Below, one piece after another: positions 49,282-57,540 of a stretch of 64,000 bases of DNA; position 1 is the first letter of the stretch, and the number at the start of each line of letters is the position of its first letter. Position numbers and translations under genes: made by a program. Below the pieces are notes generated by a model. It was given only the letters and a program-made list of their open reading frames with translations. It was not told the origin of the DNA and did no database searches. The stretch spans positions 2,170,001-2,234,000 of the forward strand of contig NZ_JACCBP010000001.1 in the NCBI RefSeq assembly GCF_013408655.1, in the 5' to 3' direction. The DNA comes from Pigmentiphaga litoralis. GTDB taxonomy: Bacteria; Pseudomonadota; Gammaproteobacteria; Burkholderiales; Burkholderiaceae_B.

Positions 49282-51219
49282 ATGACCTCCCGCAATCCTG
49301 TTCCCGACAGCCCCGCCCCTGAATTTTCTTCCACGCCCGACCCTGCGGCCAGGGTGACCCGAGACGATGCGCGCAGCCGGCTGCGGCTGGCCGACACGTG
49401 GCGATTGCTCAAGCCCTACTGGGTGTCGCGCGACGGCCGGGCGGGCCTGGCCCTGCTTGCAGGGGTCATTGCCCTGAACCTGGCCCTGGTCGGCGTGAAC
49501 GTCTGGCTGACCAACTGGAACCGCGTGTTCTACAACGCCCTGGAAGCCCACGACTTTCCTGCCTTCAAGCAGCAGTTGCTGGCCTTCTGTGCCATCGCCG
49601 CCGTCTTCATCGTCGTCAGCATTTTCAAGCAGTACTACACGATGATGCTGCAGATGCGCTGGCGCACCTGGCTCACGACTGACTTCCTGTCACGATGGCT
49701 GGATGGCCAGGCCTACTACCGGATCGAGCAGGCGCACGCGACCGACAACCCTGACCAACGGATCGCCGACGACCTGCGCACCCTGGCCAGCGACAGCCTG
49801 ACCCTGTCATTGGGCCTGCTGAATTCCGTCGTGACCCTGGCGTCGTTCATCACCATTCTGTGGTCGGTGTCAGGCGCCCTGACCTTTCACCTTGGCGGAA
49901 CACCCATCACCATTCCCGGCTACATGGTGTGGTTTGCCGTGCTGTATGCCGTGGCCGGCTCGTGGCTCACGCACAAGGTCGGCAAGCCGCTGATCGGCTT
50001 GAGCTTCCAGCAGGAACAGCGTGAAGCCGACTTCCGCTATGCACTGATGCGCCTGCGCGAAAACGCCGAGGGTGTCGCCCTGTATCGCGGCGAGAACACC
50101 GAACGCGCGGGCCTGCTGGCGCGCTTCGGCAATATCCGCGACAACTGGGGGTGGCTCATGCGCTATTCGCGCCGGCTGGTGCTGGTCAGCGCGGGCTATG
50201 GGCAGATCGCCATCGTCTTTCCGTTGATCGTCGCGGCGCCCCGCTATTTCGCCAGGGAACTGACGCTGGGTGGCCTGATGCAGATCAGCTCGGCATTCGG
50301 CCAGGTGCAGGGCGCGCTGTCGTGGCTGGTGGACAGCTACGCGTCGCTGGTCAGCTGGCAGGCGGCGTCCAACCGGGTTCTGGATTTTGAAGCCGCCATC
50401 CGCGCCACCAACAGGGATGCCGCCAATGCGGATGGCGAGCATGGCATTCGCGTCACGCAAGGGCTGCCACTCGGGGGCGAGGCGGGGGCGCCACGCAGCC
50501 CTATCGGGGCAATGGCTCGCGGCGGTGCGCCAGCCGTGCCCGCTATCGCCGCCGACGGTCTGGTCCTGGCGGTGCCCACCGCCGCCCAGCATATCCGCGA
50601 GCTGACGTTGCCGTTCTCGCTTTCTATCGAGCGTGGTCAACGCTGGCTGGTGACCGGGCCTTCCGGCAGCGGCAAGAGCGTCTTTTTCCGGGCCATGGCC
50701 GGCATCTGGCCCTATGGCCGGGGCACGGTGGACCGCCCTGGCGACGCCCGCGTGCTGTTCCTGCCGCAGAAAAGCTATCTGCCCGCCGGCACCCCGGCCG
50801 ACGCGCTGTGCTATCCCTCCCGTTCCGACGCCTACGAAGCCACCGCGCTGCGGGAGGTGCTGCGGGCCTGTCGGCTGGATGGACTGATCGAGCGCCTGGA
50901 CGAAGTCGCCAACTGGTCGACCACCCTGTCGCCCGGCGAGCAGCAGCGCATGGCGTTTGCACGCGCGCTGTTGCAGGCCCCCGATTTCCTGTTCCTGGAC
51001 GAGGCGACCTCCGCCCTGGATGAAGAAACCGAAGCCGCGATGTACAGCTTGATCCGCGAACGCCTGCCGGATGCCGCGCTGATCAGCATCGCCCATCGCA
51101 GCACGGTGGCGCGCTGGCACGACCGCTATCTGCGCTATGACACCAGGCGGGGCGGCGAGGCGTCCGTGCGCACCGGACGCCTGGAGGCGGACGCCATGCC
51201 GGCGCCGTCTCCGGGCTAG
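49282..51219 (+). CDS. ABC transporter, SbmA/BacA-YddA type with fused ATPase
   Basis: A 645-residue half-transporter of the ABC_membrane_2 type. The membrane part (~residues 40-370) contains YWVSRDGRAGLALLAGVIALNLALVGVNVWLTNWNRVFYNALEAHDFPAF and TDFLSRWLDGQAYYRIEQ...TDNPDQRIADDLR, the DNPDQRI motif of the SbmA/BacA family. The ATPase part has Walker A GPSGSGKSVFFRAMAGIWPYG, signature LSPGEQQRMAFARA and Walker B FLFLDEATSALD. GAGG before ATG 49282 is preferred over 49267. Substrates of relatives include peptides or vitamin B12-like compounds; not defined here. Confidence 0.9.
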   Translation: MTSRNPVPDSPAPEFSSTPDPAARVTRDDARSRLRLADTWRLLKPYWVSRDGRAGLALLAGVIALNLALVGVNVWLTNWNRVFYNALEAHDFPAFKQQLLAFCAIAAVFIVVSIFKQYYTMMLQMRWRTWLTTDFLSRWLDGQAYYRIEQAHATDNPDQRIADDLRTLASDSLTLSLGLLNSVVTLASFITILWSVSGALTFHLGGTPITIPGYMVWFAVLYAVAGSWLTHKVGKPLIGLSFQQEQREADFRYALMRLRENAEGVALYRGENTERAGLLARFGNIRDNWGWLMRYSRRLVLVSAGYGQIAIVFPLIVAAPRYFARELTLGGLMQISSAFGQVQGALSWLVDSYASLVSWQAASNRVLDFEAAIRATNRDAANADGEHGIRVTQGLPLGGEAGAPRSPIGAMARGGAPAVPAIAADGLVLAVPTAAQHIRELTLPFSLSIERGQRWLVTGPSGSGKSVFFRAMAGIWPYGRGTVDRPGDARVLFLPQKSYLPAGTPADALCYPSRSDAYEATALREVLRACRLDGLIERLDEVANWSTTLSPGEQQRMAFARALLQAPDFLFLDEATSALDEETEAAMYSLIRERLPDAALISIAHRSTVARWHDRYLRYDTRRGGEASVRTGRLEADAMPAPSPG

Positions 51220-51415
51220 GGCTCGACCCTTGGGCTCGACCCGTGGGCTCAGGCTCGGGCGGGCCCACCGCATGCACGCTAAAATCCGCGTCATCTTTTT
51301 GAAAAGATGCTAAACAGTTGCAGGGCCGCAGGCCCATCAAGGTTCGCGCAACGCAGAGCGTCAGGCGCCGCGTACGCATCCGCACCCCGTTCAGGTATTC
51401 GCAAAGATTCGCCCT

Positions 51416-51886
51416 ATGCACATTCGCGCGCTGCACCCCTCCGACTACGCCTTGCTGTCTCCGGTCCTTGATGATTGGTGGGGCGGCCGCCCCGTTGGCG
51501 GGCTGCTGCCGCGCCTATTCTTCGAGCATTTCGGGTCGACCAGCTGCGTGCTCGAAGAAGACGGCGCGATCAAGGGCTTCCTGGTGGGCTTCGTGTCGCA
51601 ATCCCTGCCGACCATCGCGTACATCCATCTGGTCGGCGTGTCGCCCGACAAGCGCAAGCAGGGCTACGGCGGTCTGCTCTACGAACGTTTCTTTGATCTG
51701 GCGGCCGTGCATGGCTGCTCGGAAGTGCATTGCATCACCACACCGGTCAATGCCGGGTCGATCGCCTTCCATACCCAGCTCGGCTTTGAAATCGTCGACA
51801 CCGGCGATGCCGTGGACGGCATTCCGGTCAAGCTCGACTACGCCGGCCCCGGGCAGCACCGTGTGCTGTTCCGCAAGCAGCTCTGA
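51416..51886 (+). CDS. GNAT family N-acetyltransferase
   Basis: A 156-residue acetyltransferase with the acetyl-CoA motif VSPDKRKQGYGGLLYERFFDLA and the C-terminal motif NAGSIAFHTQLGFEIVDTGD. It belongs to the small-molecule/protein GNAT group; no antitoxin gene is adjacent, so it is not a TA toxin. It ends 25 bp ahead of a strong bidirectional terminator. A palindrome CATCTTTT-TG-AAAAGATG lies upstream at 51292-51309. Confidence 0.88.
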   Translation: MHIRALHPSDYALLSPVLDDWWGGRPVGGLLPRLFFEHFGSTSCVLEEDGAIKGFLVGFVSQSLPTIAYIHLVGVSPDKRKQGYGGLLYERFFDLAAVHGCSEVHCITTPVNAGSIAFHTQLGFEIVDTGDAVDGIPVKLDYAGPGQHRVLFRKQL

Positions 51887-51910
51887 TACCGTCATCAGGC
51901 GGCGATCCAT

Positions 51911-51938
51911 AAAAAACCCGGCACAGGCCGGGTTTTTT
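51911..51938. terminator. Bidirectional intrinsic terminator between GNAT gene and gcdH
   Basis: AAAAAACCCGGC / GCCGGGTTTTTT with loop ACAG: a GC core with A/T runs on both sides, between convergent genes. It can serve the GNAT gene on plus and gcdH on minus. Confidence 0.92.
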
Positions 51939-51976
51939 ATTGCTGCGTGCCCGCAGGCGATCAGGAGATCAGGCGA

Positions 51977-53179
51977 TCAGCTGAACGCCTGGATGCCCGT
52001 CTGGGCGCGGCCCAGAATCAACGCGTGGATGTCATGCGTGCCTTCATAGGTGTTCACGACTTCCAGGTTGACCACGTGGCGGATCACGCCGAATTCGTCC
52101 GAGATCCCGTTGCCGCCCAGCATGTCGCGTGCGACGCGTGCGATATCCAGCGACTTGCCGCAGGAATTGCGCTTCATCATCGACGTGATTTCGACCGCGG
52201 CCGTGCCGTTGTCTTTCATGCGGCCCAGTTGCAGGCAGCCTTGCAGGGCCATCGTGATTTCGGTCTGCATGTCGGCCAGCTTTTTCTGCACCAGCTGATT
52301 GGCGGCAAGCGGACGGCCAAACTGCTTGCGGTCCAGCGTGTACTGGCGGGCGGTGTGCCAGCAGTACTCGGCCGCGCCCAGGGCGCCCCAGGCAATACCG
52401 AAACGCGCCGAGTTCAGGCAGGTGAACGGACCCTTCAGGCCCGACACGTTCGGCAGCAGGTTTTCCTGCGGCACGAACACTTCGTCCATCACGATTTCGC
52501 CGGTGACCGACGTACGCAAGCCCACCTTGCCATGCACGGCCGGCGCGGTCAGGCCCTTCCAGCCCTTTTCCAGGATGAAACCGCGAATCGCGTCCTTGCC
52601 ATCCTCACCCTTGAGCTTGCCCCACACCACGAATACGTCGGCGATGGGCGAATTCGTGATCCACATCTTGGAACCCGACAGCGAGTAGCCGCCGTCCACC
52701 GGCTTGGCGCGCGTTTCCATCGAACCCGGATCCGAGCCGTGATTGGGTTCGGTCAGGCCGAAGCAGCCAATCCACTCCCCGCTGGCCAGCTTGGGCAGGT
52801 ACTTCTGCTTTTGCTCTTCGCTGCCAAATTCGTTGATCGGCACCATGACCAGCGACGACTGCACGCTCATCATCGACCGGTATCCCGAATCCACGCGTTC
52901 GACTTCACGCGCGATCAGGCCGTAGCTGACGTAGTTCAGGCCCGATCCACCGTATTGTTCCGGGATCGTCGGTCCGAGCAGGCCCAGTTCGCCCATCTCG
53001 CGGAAGATTTCCGGATCAGTGCGTTCGTGGCGGAACGATTCCAGCACACGCGGCATCAGCTTGTCCTGGCAGTAGGCGGCGGCCGCGTCGCGGATCATCC
53101 GCTCGTCGTCGGTCAGCTGCTGGTCCAGCAAGAGGGGATCGTTCCAGTGAAATTGTGCGGGTTTGTGCATAAGTGTCAT
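51977..53179 (-). CDS. gcdH: Glutaryl-CoA dehydrogenase
   Basis: A 400-residue acyl-CoA dehydrogenase that oxidises and decarboxylates glutaryl-CoA to crotonyl-CoA in lysine/tryptophan and glutarate catabolism. Seen are [65 protein letters not shown] and [24 protein letters not shown] (catalytic Glu in YEGT). The ATG at 53179 is used; an ATG at 53170 nine bases downstream is an alternative. It is divergent from a LysR gene, an arrangement common in Burkholderiales gcdH loci. Confidence 0.95.
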   Translation of the reverse strand: MTLMHKPAQFHWNDPLLLDQQLTDDERMIRDAAAAYCQDKLMPRVLESFRHERTDPEIFREMGELGLLGPTIPEQYGGSGLNYVSYGLIAREVERVDSGYRSMMSVQSSLVMVPINEFGSEEQKQKYLPKLASGEWIGCFGLTEPNHGSDPGSMETRAKPVDGGYSLSGSKMWITNSPIADVFVVWGKLKGEDGKDAIRGFILEKGWKGLTAPAVHGKVGLRTSVTGEIVMDEVFVPQENLLPNVSGLKGPFTCLNSARFGIAWGALGAAEYCWHTARQYTLDRKQFGRPLAANQLVQKKLADMQTEITMALQGCLQLGRMKDNGTAAVEITSMMKRNSCGKSLDIARVARDMLGGNGISDEFGVIRHVVNLEVVNTYEGTHDIHALILGRAQTGIQAFS

Positions 53180-53293
53180 GTCTCGATGTTTTAGGTGCCA
53201 GGCGTCGTGTGATGCGCCCGACGACTGCGCTTGCCTACGACACGCGGTCGGATGACAAGCACGATACCGGATGGGCGGTGAACCGCCAAACGA

Positions 53294-53325
53294 GTTCTTT
53301 GCACCGACCTGTGCGTTTCTTGCAC
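53294..53325. promoter_or_regulatory. Direct repeats in the gcdH-LysR intergenic region
   Basis: GTTCTTTGCAC (53294-53304) and GTTTCTTGCAC (53315-53325) start exactly 21 bp apart, two helical turns, and a partial dyad TGCAC/GTGCG lies between them. This is the only sizeable gap between the divergent genes, so they are candidate operators for the LysR protein. Confidence 0.45.
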
Positions 53326-53418
53326 TCCGGCCGGAGTATGCTGGGCGACACGTGAAGGCATCGGCGGCGCGTTCGCCGCAGCCGCACACGCCCCTCTTCT
53401 TCTTACGGCCCCCGTGTC

Positions 53419-54333
53419 ATGCGTCGCAAACTTCCCAGCACGGCCGCCTTGGCGGCCTTCGATGCCGCCGCGCGGCACCAGAGCTTTACCAAGGCCGCAG
53501 AAGAACTGGCGCTGACGCAAAGCGCAGTATGTCGCCAGATCGCCAACCTGGAAACCTTTGTCGGGTTGAAACTGTTCCGGCGGTCTCGCCGGGGGGTCAC
53601 GCTCACCCAGGCAGGCGCCAGCTATAGCGTCGCCGTGGCGGGCAGGCTTGAGGAAATGGAACGTGACACCCTCGATCTGATGGCAACCCGGGGCGAAGGC
53701 GGCGTGCTGGAACTGGCCGCGGTGCCGACCTTCGCCACCCGGTGGCTGCTGCCGCGCTTGAAGCGTTTCGAGGCTCGCGCACCCCGGGTCATCGTCAACA
53801 TCATGCCGCAGAGCCGGCCGTTCCTGTTTGAAGGCACCCCCTTCGACGCGGCCATCTACGCGGGCGACGGCCACTGGCCCGGCACGGAAGCCATTGCGCT
53901 GATGCCCGAGCGCCTGGTGCCCGTCTGCGCGCCGTCCTTGATCGCCCCGCACGGCGCGCTGACCCCCGGCCAGTTCCGCCGCTACCGGCTGCTGCAGCAG
54001 ACTACCCGCCCCTACGCATGGCGCGCCTGGTTCGATATTCAGGGCGTCCGGCATGACCACGACGTGGCGGGCCCCCGCTACGAACTGTTTTCCATGTTGA
54101 TCCAGGCCGCCGTGCACGGATTGGGTATTGCCCTGGTCCCGGCGCTGCTGGTCGAAGAAGAGCTGGCGTCGGGCAAGCTGATCGCCGCGTCGCCGCTGGC
54201 GTCGGGCGTGGACAAGAGCTACTACCTGGTCCTGCCGGAATGGAAGGCCGAAAACCCGCTGCTGCGGACCTTTGCGGAATGGCTGCGGGAAGAGGCCGAG
54301 CCCTATCGGAACGAGCAGCTTATTGAGATCTGA
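53419..54333 (+). CDS. LysR family regulator of gcdH (GcdR-type)
   Basis: A 304-residue LysR protein of the GcvA-like group: winged helix LPSTAALAAFDAAARHQSFTKAAEELALTQSAVCRQIANLETFVGLKLFRRSRRGVTLTQAG, then an effector domain (VLELAAVPTFATRWLLPRLKRFEARAPRVIVNIMPQSRPF; AAVHGLGIALVPALLVEEEL). Divergent from gcdH by 239 bp. By analogy with other Betaproteobacteria it responds to glutarate or glutaryl-CoA; this is an inference. Confidence 0.88.
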   Translation: MRRKLPSTAALAAFDAAARHQSFTKAAEELALTQSAVCRQIANLETFVGLKLFRRSRRGVTLTQAGASYSVAVAGRLEEMERDTLDLMATRGEGGVLELAAVPTFATRWLLPRLKRFEARAPRVIVNIMPQSRPFLFEGTPFDAAIYAGDGHWPGTEAIALMPERLVPVCAPSLIAPHGALTPGQFRRYRLLQQTTRPYAWRAWFDIQGVRHDHDVAGPRYELFSMLIQAAVHGLGIALVPALLVEEELASGKLIAASPLASGVDKSYYLVLPEWKAENPLLRTFAEWLREEAEPYRNEQLIEI

Positions 54334-54422
54334 AGCTGACAAGCCGGGGTCGCAGCGGAACCGCAGTGCACTGGGCCTGCCCCGACCCGGGATAGCAAAC
54401 GATCAAACGCTTCCTTCACACG

Positions 54423-54450
54423 AAAAAAAACCGGACTCCATGGAGTCCGG
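54423..54450 (-). terminator. Intrinsic terminator of rpoD
   Basis: Perfect palindrome CCGGACTCCA / TGGAGTCCGG (54431-54450). On the minus strand it is followed by an eight-T run (A run at 54423-54430), 33 bp after the rpoD stop, so it ends the macromolecular-synthesis operon. Confidence 0.92.
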
Positions 54451-54482
54451 TTTCTGCCCGGCGTCAGAAGCAACGCCAGTGA

Positions 54483-56951
54483 TTACTGCCCTTCGAGGAA
54501 GCTCTTCAGCTTGTCTGCGCGGCTGGGGTGACGCAGCTTGCGCAATGCCTTGGCTTCTATTTGTCGAATGCGCTCGCGGGTCACGTCGAACTGCTTGCCG
54601 ACTTCTTCCAGCGTCTGGTCGGTGCTCATTTCGATACCGAAACGCATGCGCAGCACCTTGGCTTCACGCGGCGTCAGCGAATCCAGCACTTCCTTGACCA
54701 CGTTGCGCATGGAACCATGCAGCGCGGCGTCGGACGGCGCCAGCGTCGTCGTATCTTCGATGAAGTCGCCCAGATGCGAATCGTCGTCGTCGCCGATCGG
54801 CGTTTCCATCGAGATCGGCTCTTTCGCGATCTTCAGGATCTTGCGGATCTTGTCTTCCGGCATGTCCATCTTTTGCGCCAGCGTTGCGGGATCGGGTTCG
54901 GCACCCGTTTCCTGCAGGATCTGACGGCTGATCCGGTTCATCTTGTTGATCGTTTCGATCATGTGGACCGGAATCCGGATGGTACGTGCCTGGTCGGCGA
55001 TCGACCGCGTGATGGCCTGACGGATCCACCACGTGGCGTACGTCGAAAACTTGTAGCCGCGACGATATTCGAACTTGTCCACCGCCTTCATCAGGCCGAT
55101 GTTGCCTTCCTGGATCAGATCCAGGAACTGCAGGCCACGGTTCGTGTACTTCTTGGCGATCGAGATCACCAGACGCAGGTTGGCCTCGGTCATTTCGCGC
55201 TTGGCCTTGCGGGCTTTCGCCTCGCCGGTGGCCATTTGCTTGTTGACGTCCTTCAGGTCCTTCAAAGGCAGCACGACACGGGACTGCAGGTCGATCAGCT
55301 TTTGCTGCAGTTCCTGGATGGCCGGGATCTGGCGCTTGAGCGTTTCCGAATACGAATGGTTGGCGTCGACTTCGGCCAGCACCCAGTTCAGGTCGGTTTC
55401 ATGACCCGGGAAGGTCTTGATGAAGTGCGTGCGCGGCATGCCGGCACGGTCGATACACGTCTGCATGACGGCGCGTTCGAGCTTGCGCACTTCTTCGACC
55501 TGGGCGCGCAGCGTGTCCGCCAGGCGTTCCACCATCTTGGCCGTGAAGCGGATGCCCATCAGTTCATTCAGGATGGTCTCCTGCGCTTCGGTATACGCCG
55601 CCGACTTGTAGCCGTCGTGCTCGTACGCGTGGCGCATCTTCTCGAACCACGTCTTGACGCTGGTGAACTTTTCCAGCGACTTGACGCGCAGCTCTTCGAC
55701 CTGCTTGCTGCTCATGCCGCCAGCCGGTGCGTCTTCGCTTTCGTCGTCTTCGTCGTCGGCCGCGGTCACGCCCGAGCCGGCGTACTCTTCGCCGTCATTC
55801 GGGTCGATCAGTCCGTCCACCACTTCGTCGATCTGCGCTTCGGCCGAGCGCACGCGTTCGGCGTGGGCCAGGATCTCGTTGATCGTCGACGGGCAGGCCG
55901 AAATCGCCATGACCATGTGCTTCAGGCCGTCTTCGATCCGCTTCGCGATCTCGATTTCGCCTTCGCGCGTCAGCAGTTCGACCGAACCCATTTCACGCAT
56001 GTACATGCGGACCGGGTCAGTCGTACGGCCAAAGTCCGAATCCACCGTGGACAGCGCGGCTTCGGCTTCTTCTTCGGCGTCGTCGTCGGACGAAGCCACC
56101 GGCGCGTTCTCGTTCAGCAGCAGCGTTTCGGCATCGGGCGCCTGGTCGTAGACCGAGATGCCCATGTCGTTGAACGTGCTGATGATGCCGTCGATCGCTT
56201 CGGCGTCGACGAGGTCATCGGGCAGGTGGTCGTTGATTTCGCCGTACGTCAGGTAGCCGCGGTCCTTGCCGAGCTTGATCAGCAGCTTCAGGCGGTTGCG
56301 GCGCGCTTCGTATTCTTCGGGCGACACGGGGCCACGGGCGATCAGGTCTTTGGGATCGGCCTTGCCGCGCTTGCCACGACCCTTCGGGATCTTGATTTCG
56401 GGAATCGGCTCGGCATCACCGTCGACCACGTCGTCAAAGTCGGCGCCCGGCGTGCCTTCGGCAGGCTTGGCGTCCTTTGGCGGACGGCCCGGACGGCGGC
56501 CGGCCGGCTTGGCCAGCAGTTCGGCCAGCTTCTTTTCAGCCGTTTTCTTTTCCGCGGCGGTCAGCGCTTTCGCAGGCGCCACCTTGGCCGTTGCCGTCTT
56601 GGCATCGGCCTTGGGGGCCTTGGTCGATGCCTTGGCGGTGGTGGTCTTGGTGGCGGCGGCGGCCTTGAGTACAGGCTTGGCCACGGCGGCGGGTTTATCG
56701 ATAGGTTCCAAAGGCATATCCACCAGTTCGCCAGCCATAGCGGCGGCTTTGGTTGTGGTCAGGATCTTCGTCGTGGCCCTTCCCGCGGACTTGACCGTCA
56801 CGGTCACGCCCTTCGGGCCGTCCTTGGGCAAAACCGCGGTCACTGCGGGCTTCGCCATCGTCGTCGACGCAATCGCCGTGTCCTTTGCCATGTCTTGCCC
56901 TTCGGCTTTGGATTTGTTTACAGTCAGCGTCTTGCCAGTCGTCTTCGCCAT
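54483..56951 (-). CDS. rpoD: RNA polymerase primary sigma factor RpoD (sigma-70)
   Basis: An 822-residue sigma-70. After a ~200-residue Lys/Ala/Thr-rich N-terminal extension (with an AT-hook-like [12 protein letters not shown]), the core domains follow: region 1.1 (~residues 225-290, [23 protein letters not shown]), region 1.2 ([29 protein letters not shown]), a non-conserved acidic region, regions 2.1-2.4 ([73 protein letters not shown]), region 3 and region 4.2 ([32 protein letters not shown]). It is larger than E. coli RpoD (613). AGGAG precedes the ATG, and a 7-bp hairpin lies just upstream of it in the leader (56980-56998). Confidence 0.97.
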   Translation of the reverse strand: MAKTTGKTLTVNKSKAEGQDMAKDTAIASTTMAKPAVTAVLPKDGPKGVTVTVKSAGRATTKILTTTKAAAMAGELVDMPLEPIDKPAAVAKPVLKAAAATKTTTAKASTKAPKADAKTATAKVAPAKALTAAEKKTAEKKLAELLAKPAGRRPGRPPKDAKPAEGTPGADFDDVVDGDAEPIPEIKIPKGRGKRGKADPKDLIARGPVSPEEYEARRNRLKLLIKLGKDRGYLTYGEINDHLPDDLVDAEAIDGIISTFNDMGISVYDQAPDAETLLLNENAPVASSDDDAEEEAEAALSTVDSDFGRTTDPVRMYMREMGSVELLTREGEIEIAKRIEDGLKHMVMAISACPSTINEILAHAERVRSAEAQIDEVVDGLIDPNDGEEYAGSGVTAADDEDDESEDAPAGGMSSKQVEELRVKSLEKFTSVKTWFEKMRHAYEHDGYKSAAYTEAQETILNELMGIRFTAKMVERLADTLRAQVEEVRKLERAVMQTCIDRAGMPRTHFIKTFPGHETDLNWVLAEVDANHSYSETLKRQIPAIQELQQKLIDLQSRVVLPLKDLKDVNKQMATGEAKARKAKREMTEANLRLVISIAKKYTNRGLQFLDLIQEGNIGLMKAVDKFEYRRGYKFSTYATWWIRQAITRSIADQARTIRIPVHMIETINKMNRISRQILQETGAEPDPATLAQKMDMPEDKIRKILKIAKEPISMETPIGDDDDSHLGDFIEDTTTLAPSDAALHGSMRNVVKEVLDSLTPREAKVLRMRFGIEMSTDQTLEEVGKQFDVTRERIRQIEAKALRKLRHPSRADKLKSFLEGQ

Positions 56952-57540
56952 GGTCGGTCAACCACTCCTATTGTCGTTCGACCTGCCTTGAGCAGGTCCG
57001 CCACCCGTGTACCTGTGCGGTTGTGCATGCGTCGCACGCCGCGTGCAACGACGGCCCCTCTCGGGGCTGGCATTGCGGTAGCCGCTGTTTCAACGGCACG
57101 GGTAATGTGTTTCAGTCTGCGTGTTGCGGTTTTCGTGGACCGTATTCAATAATCAGGGTGTACGCTTTTTGCGTTGCGCCTGCTGCGAATGCGGTCACGT
57201 TTCCTCTAGTGCTGCTGCGCGTTCTGGTAGTGCGGATAGTGCGTGTAGTGCGGGTACTGCGCCCCGATGGAACGATGACCTGACAGCGCGACGAGTGCTT
57301 GCGGTTGCAAATCGGCGGGCGTGCCGTGCGGTTGCGTGCTGGATGCGGAGTCGGTCTGGCGTTCGGGATCGGGGCGTGAAATTGGGTGCTGCTTGGGTCG
57401 TGCTGTTTTGCGTTCGGTGTTCTGTCGTCGCTATCGTCAGACGTTTTTCGCCGTCCGGTGTTCACTCAGCCTGCCAATGCAAGCGTCCAGCAAATAACGT
57501 CCAGCCGGTAAAAGCGATGCAGAGTGTACGAGGTAACCCT
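56952..57540. other. Long intergenic leader between dnaG and rpoD
   Basis: A 589-bp gap on the minus-strand operon. It contains four exact-period 9-bp repeats (57228-57263), a hairpin GACCTGC-CTTGA-GCAGGTC (56980-56998) about 10 bp before the rpoD ribosome site, and a weaker GCCCC/GGGGC stem near 57049. It probably holds an additional rpoD promoter; no -35/-10 pair could be assigned safely. No coding frame with family features is seen. Confidence 0.6.
57228..57263. repeat. Four 9-bp tandem repeats upstream of rpoD
   Basis: TAGTGCGGA, TAGTGCGTG, TAGTGCGGG and TACTGCGCC follow each other with an exact 9-bp period in the dnaG-rpoD intergenic region. A fifth related TAGTGCTGC occurs at 57207. 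They resemble protein-binding iteron arrays or a slippage product; no binding factor is known. Confidence 0.7.

Noticed and set aside
51292..51309. Palindrome CATCTTTT-TG-AAAAGATG upstream of the GNAT gene
   Set aside because: A short AT-rich dyad with only a 2-base loop. It could be an operator but has no supporting copy or partner, so no separate call is made.
54528..57152. 874-residue plus-strand open frame antisense to rpoD
   Set aside because: It lies over the rpoD coding region, has the low-complexity composition of an antisense GC-rich frame and no family motif.
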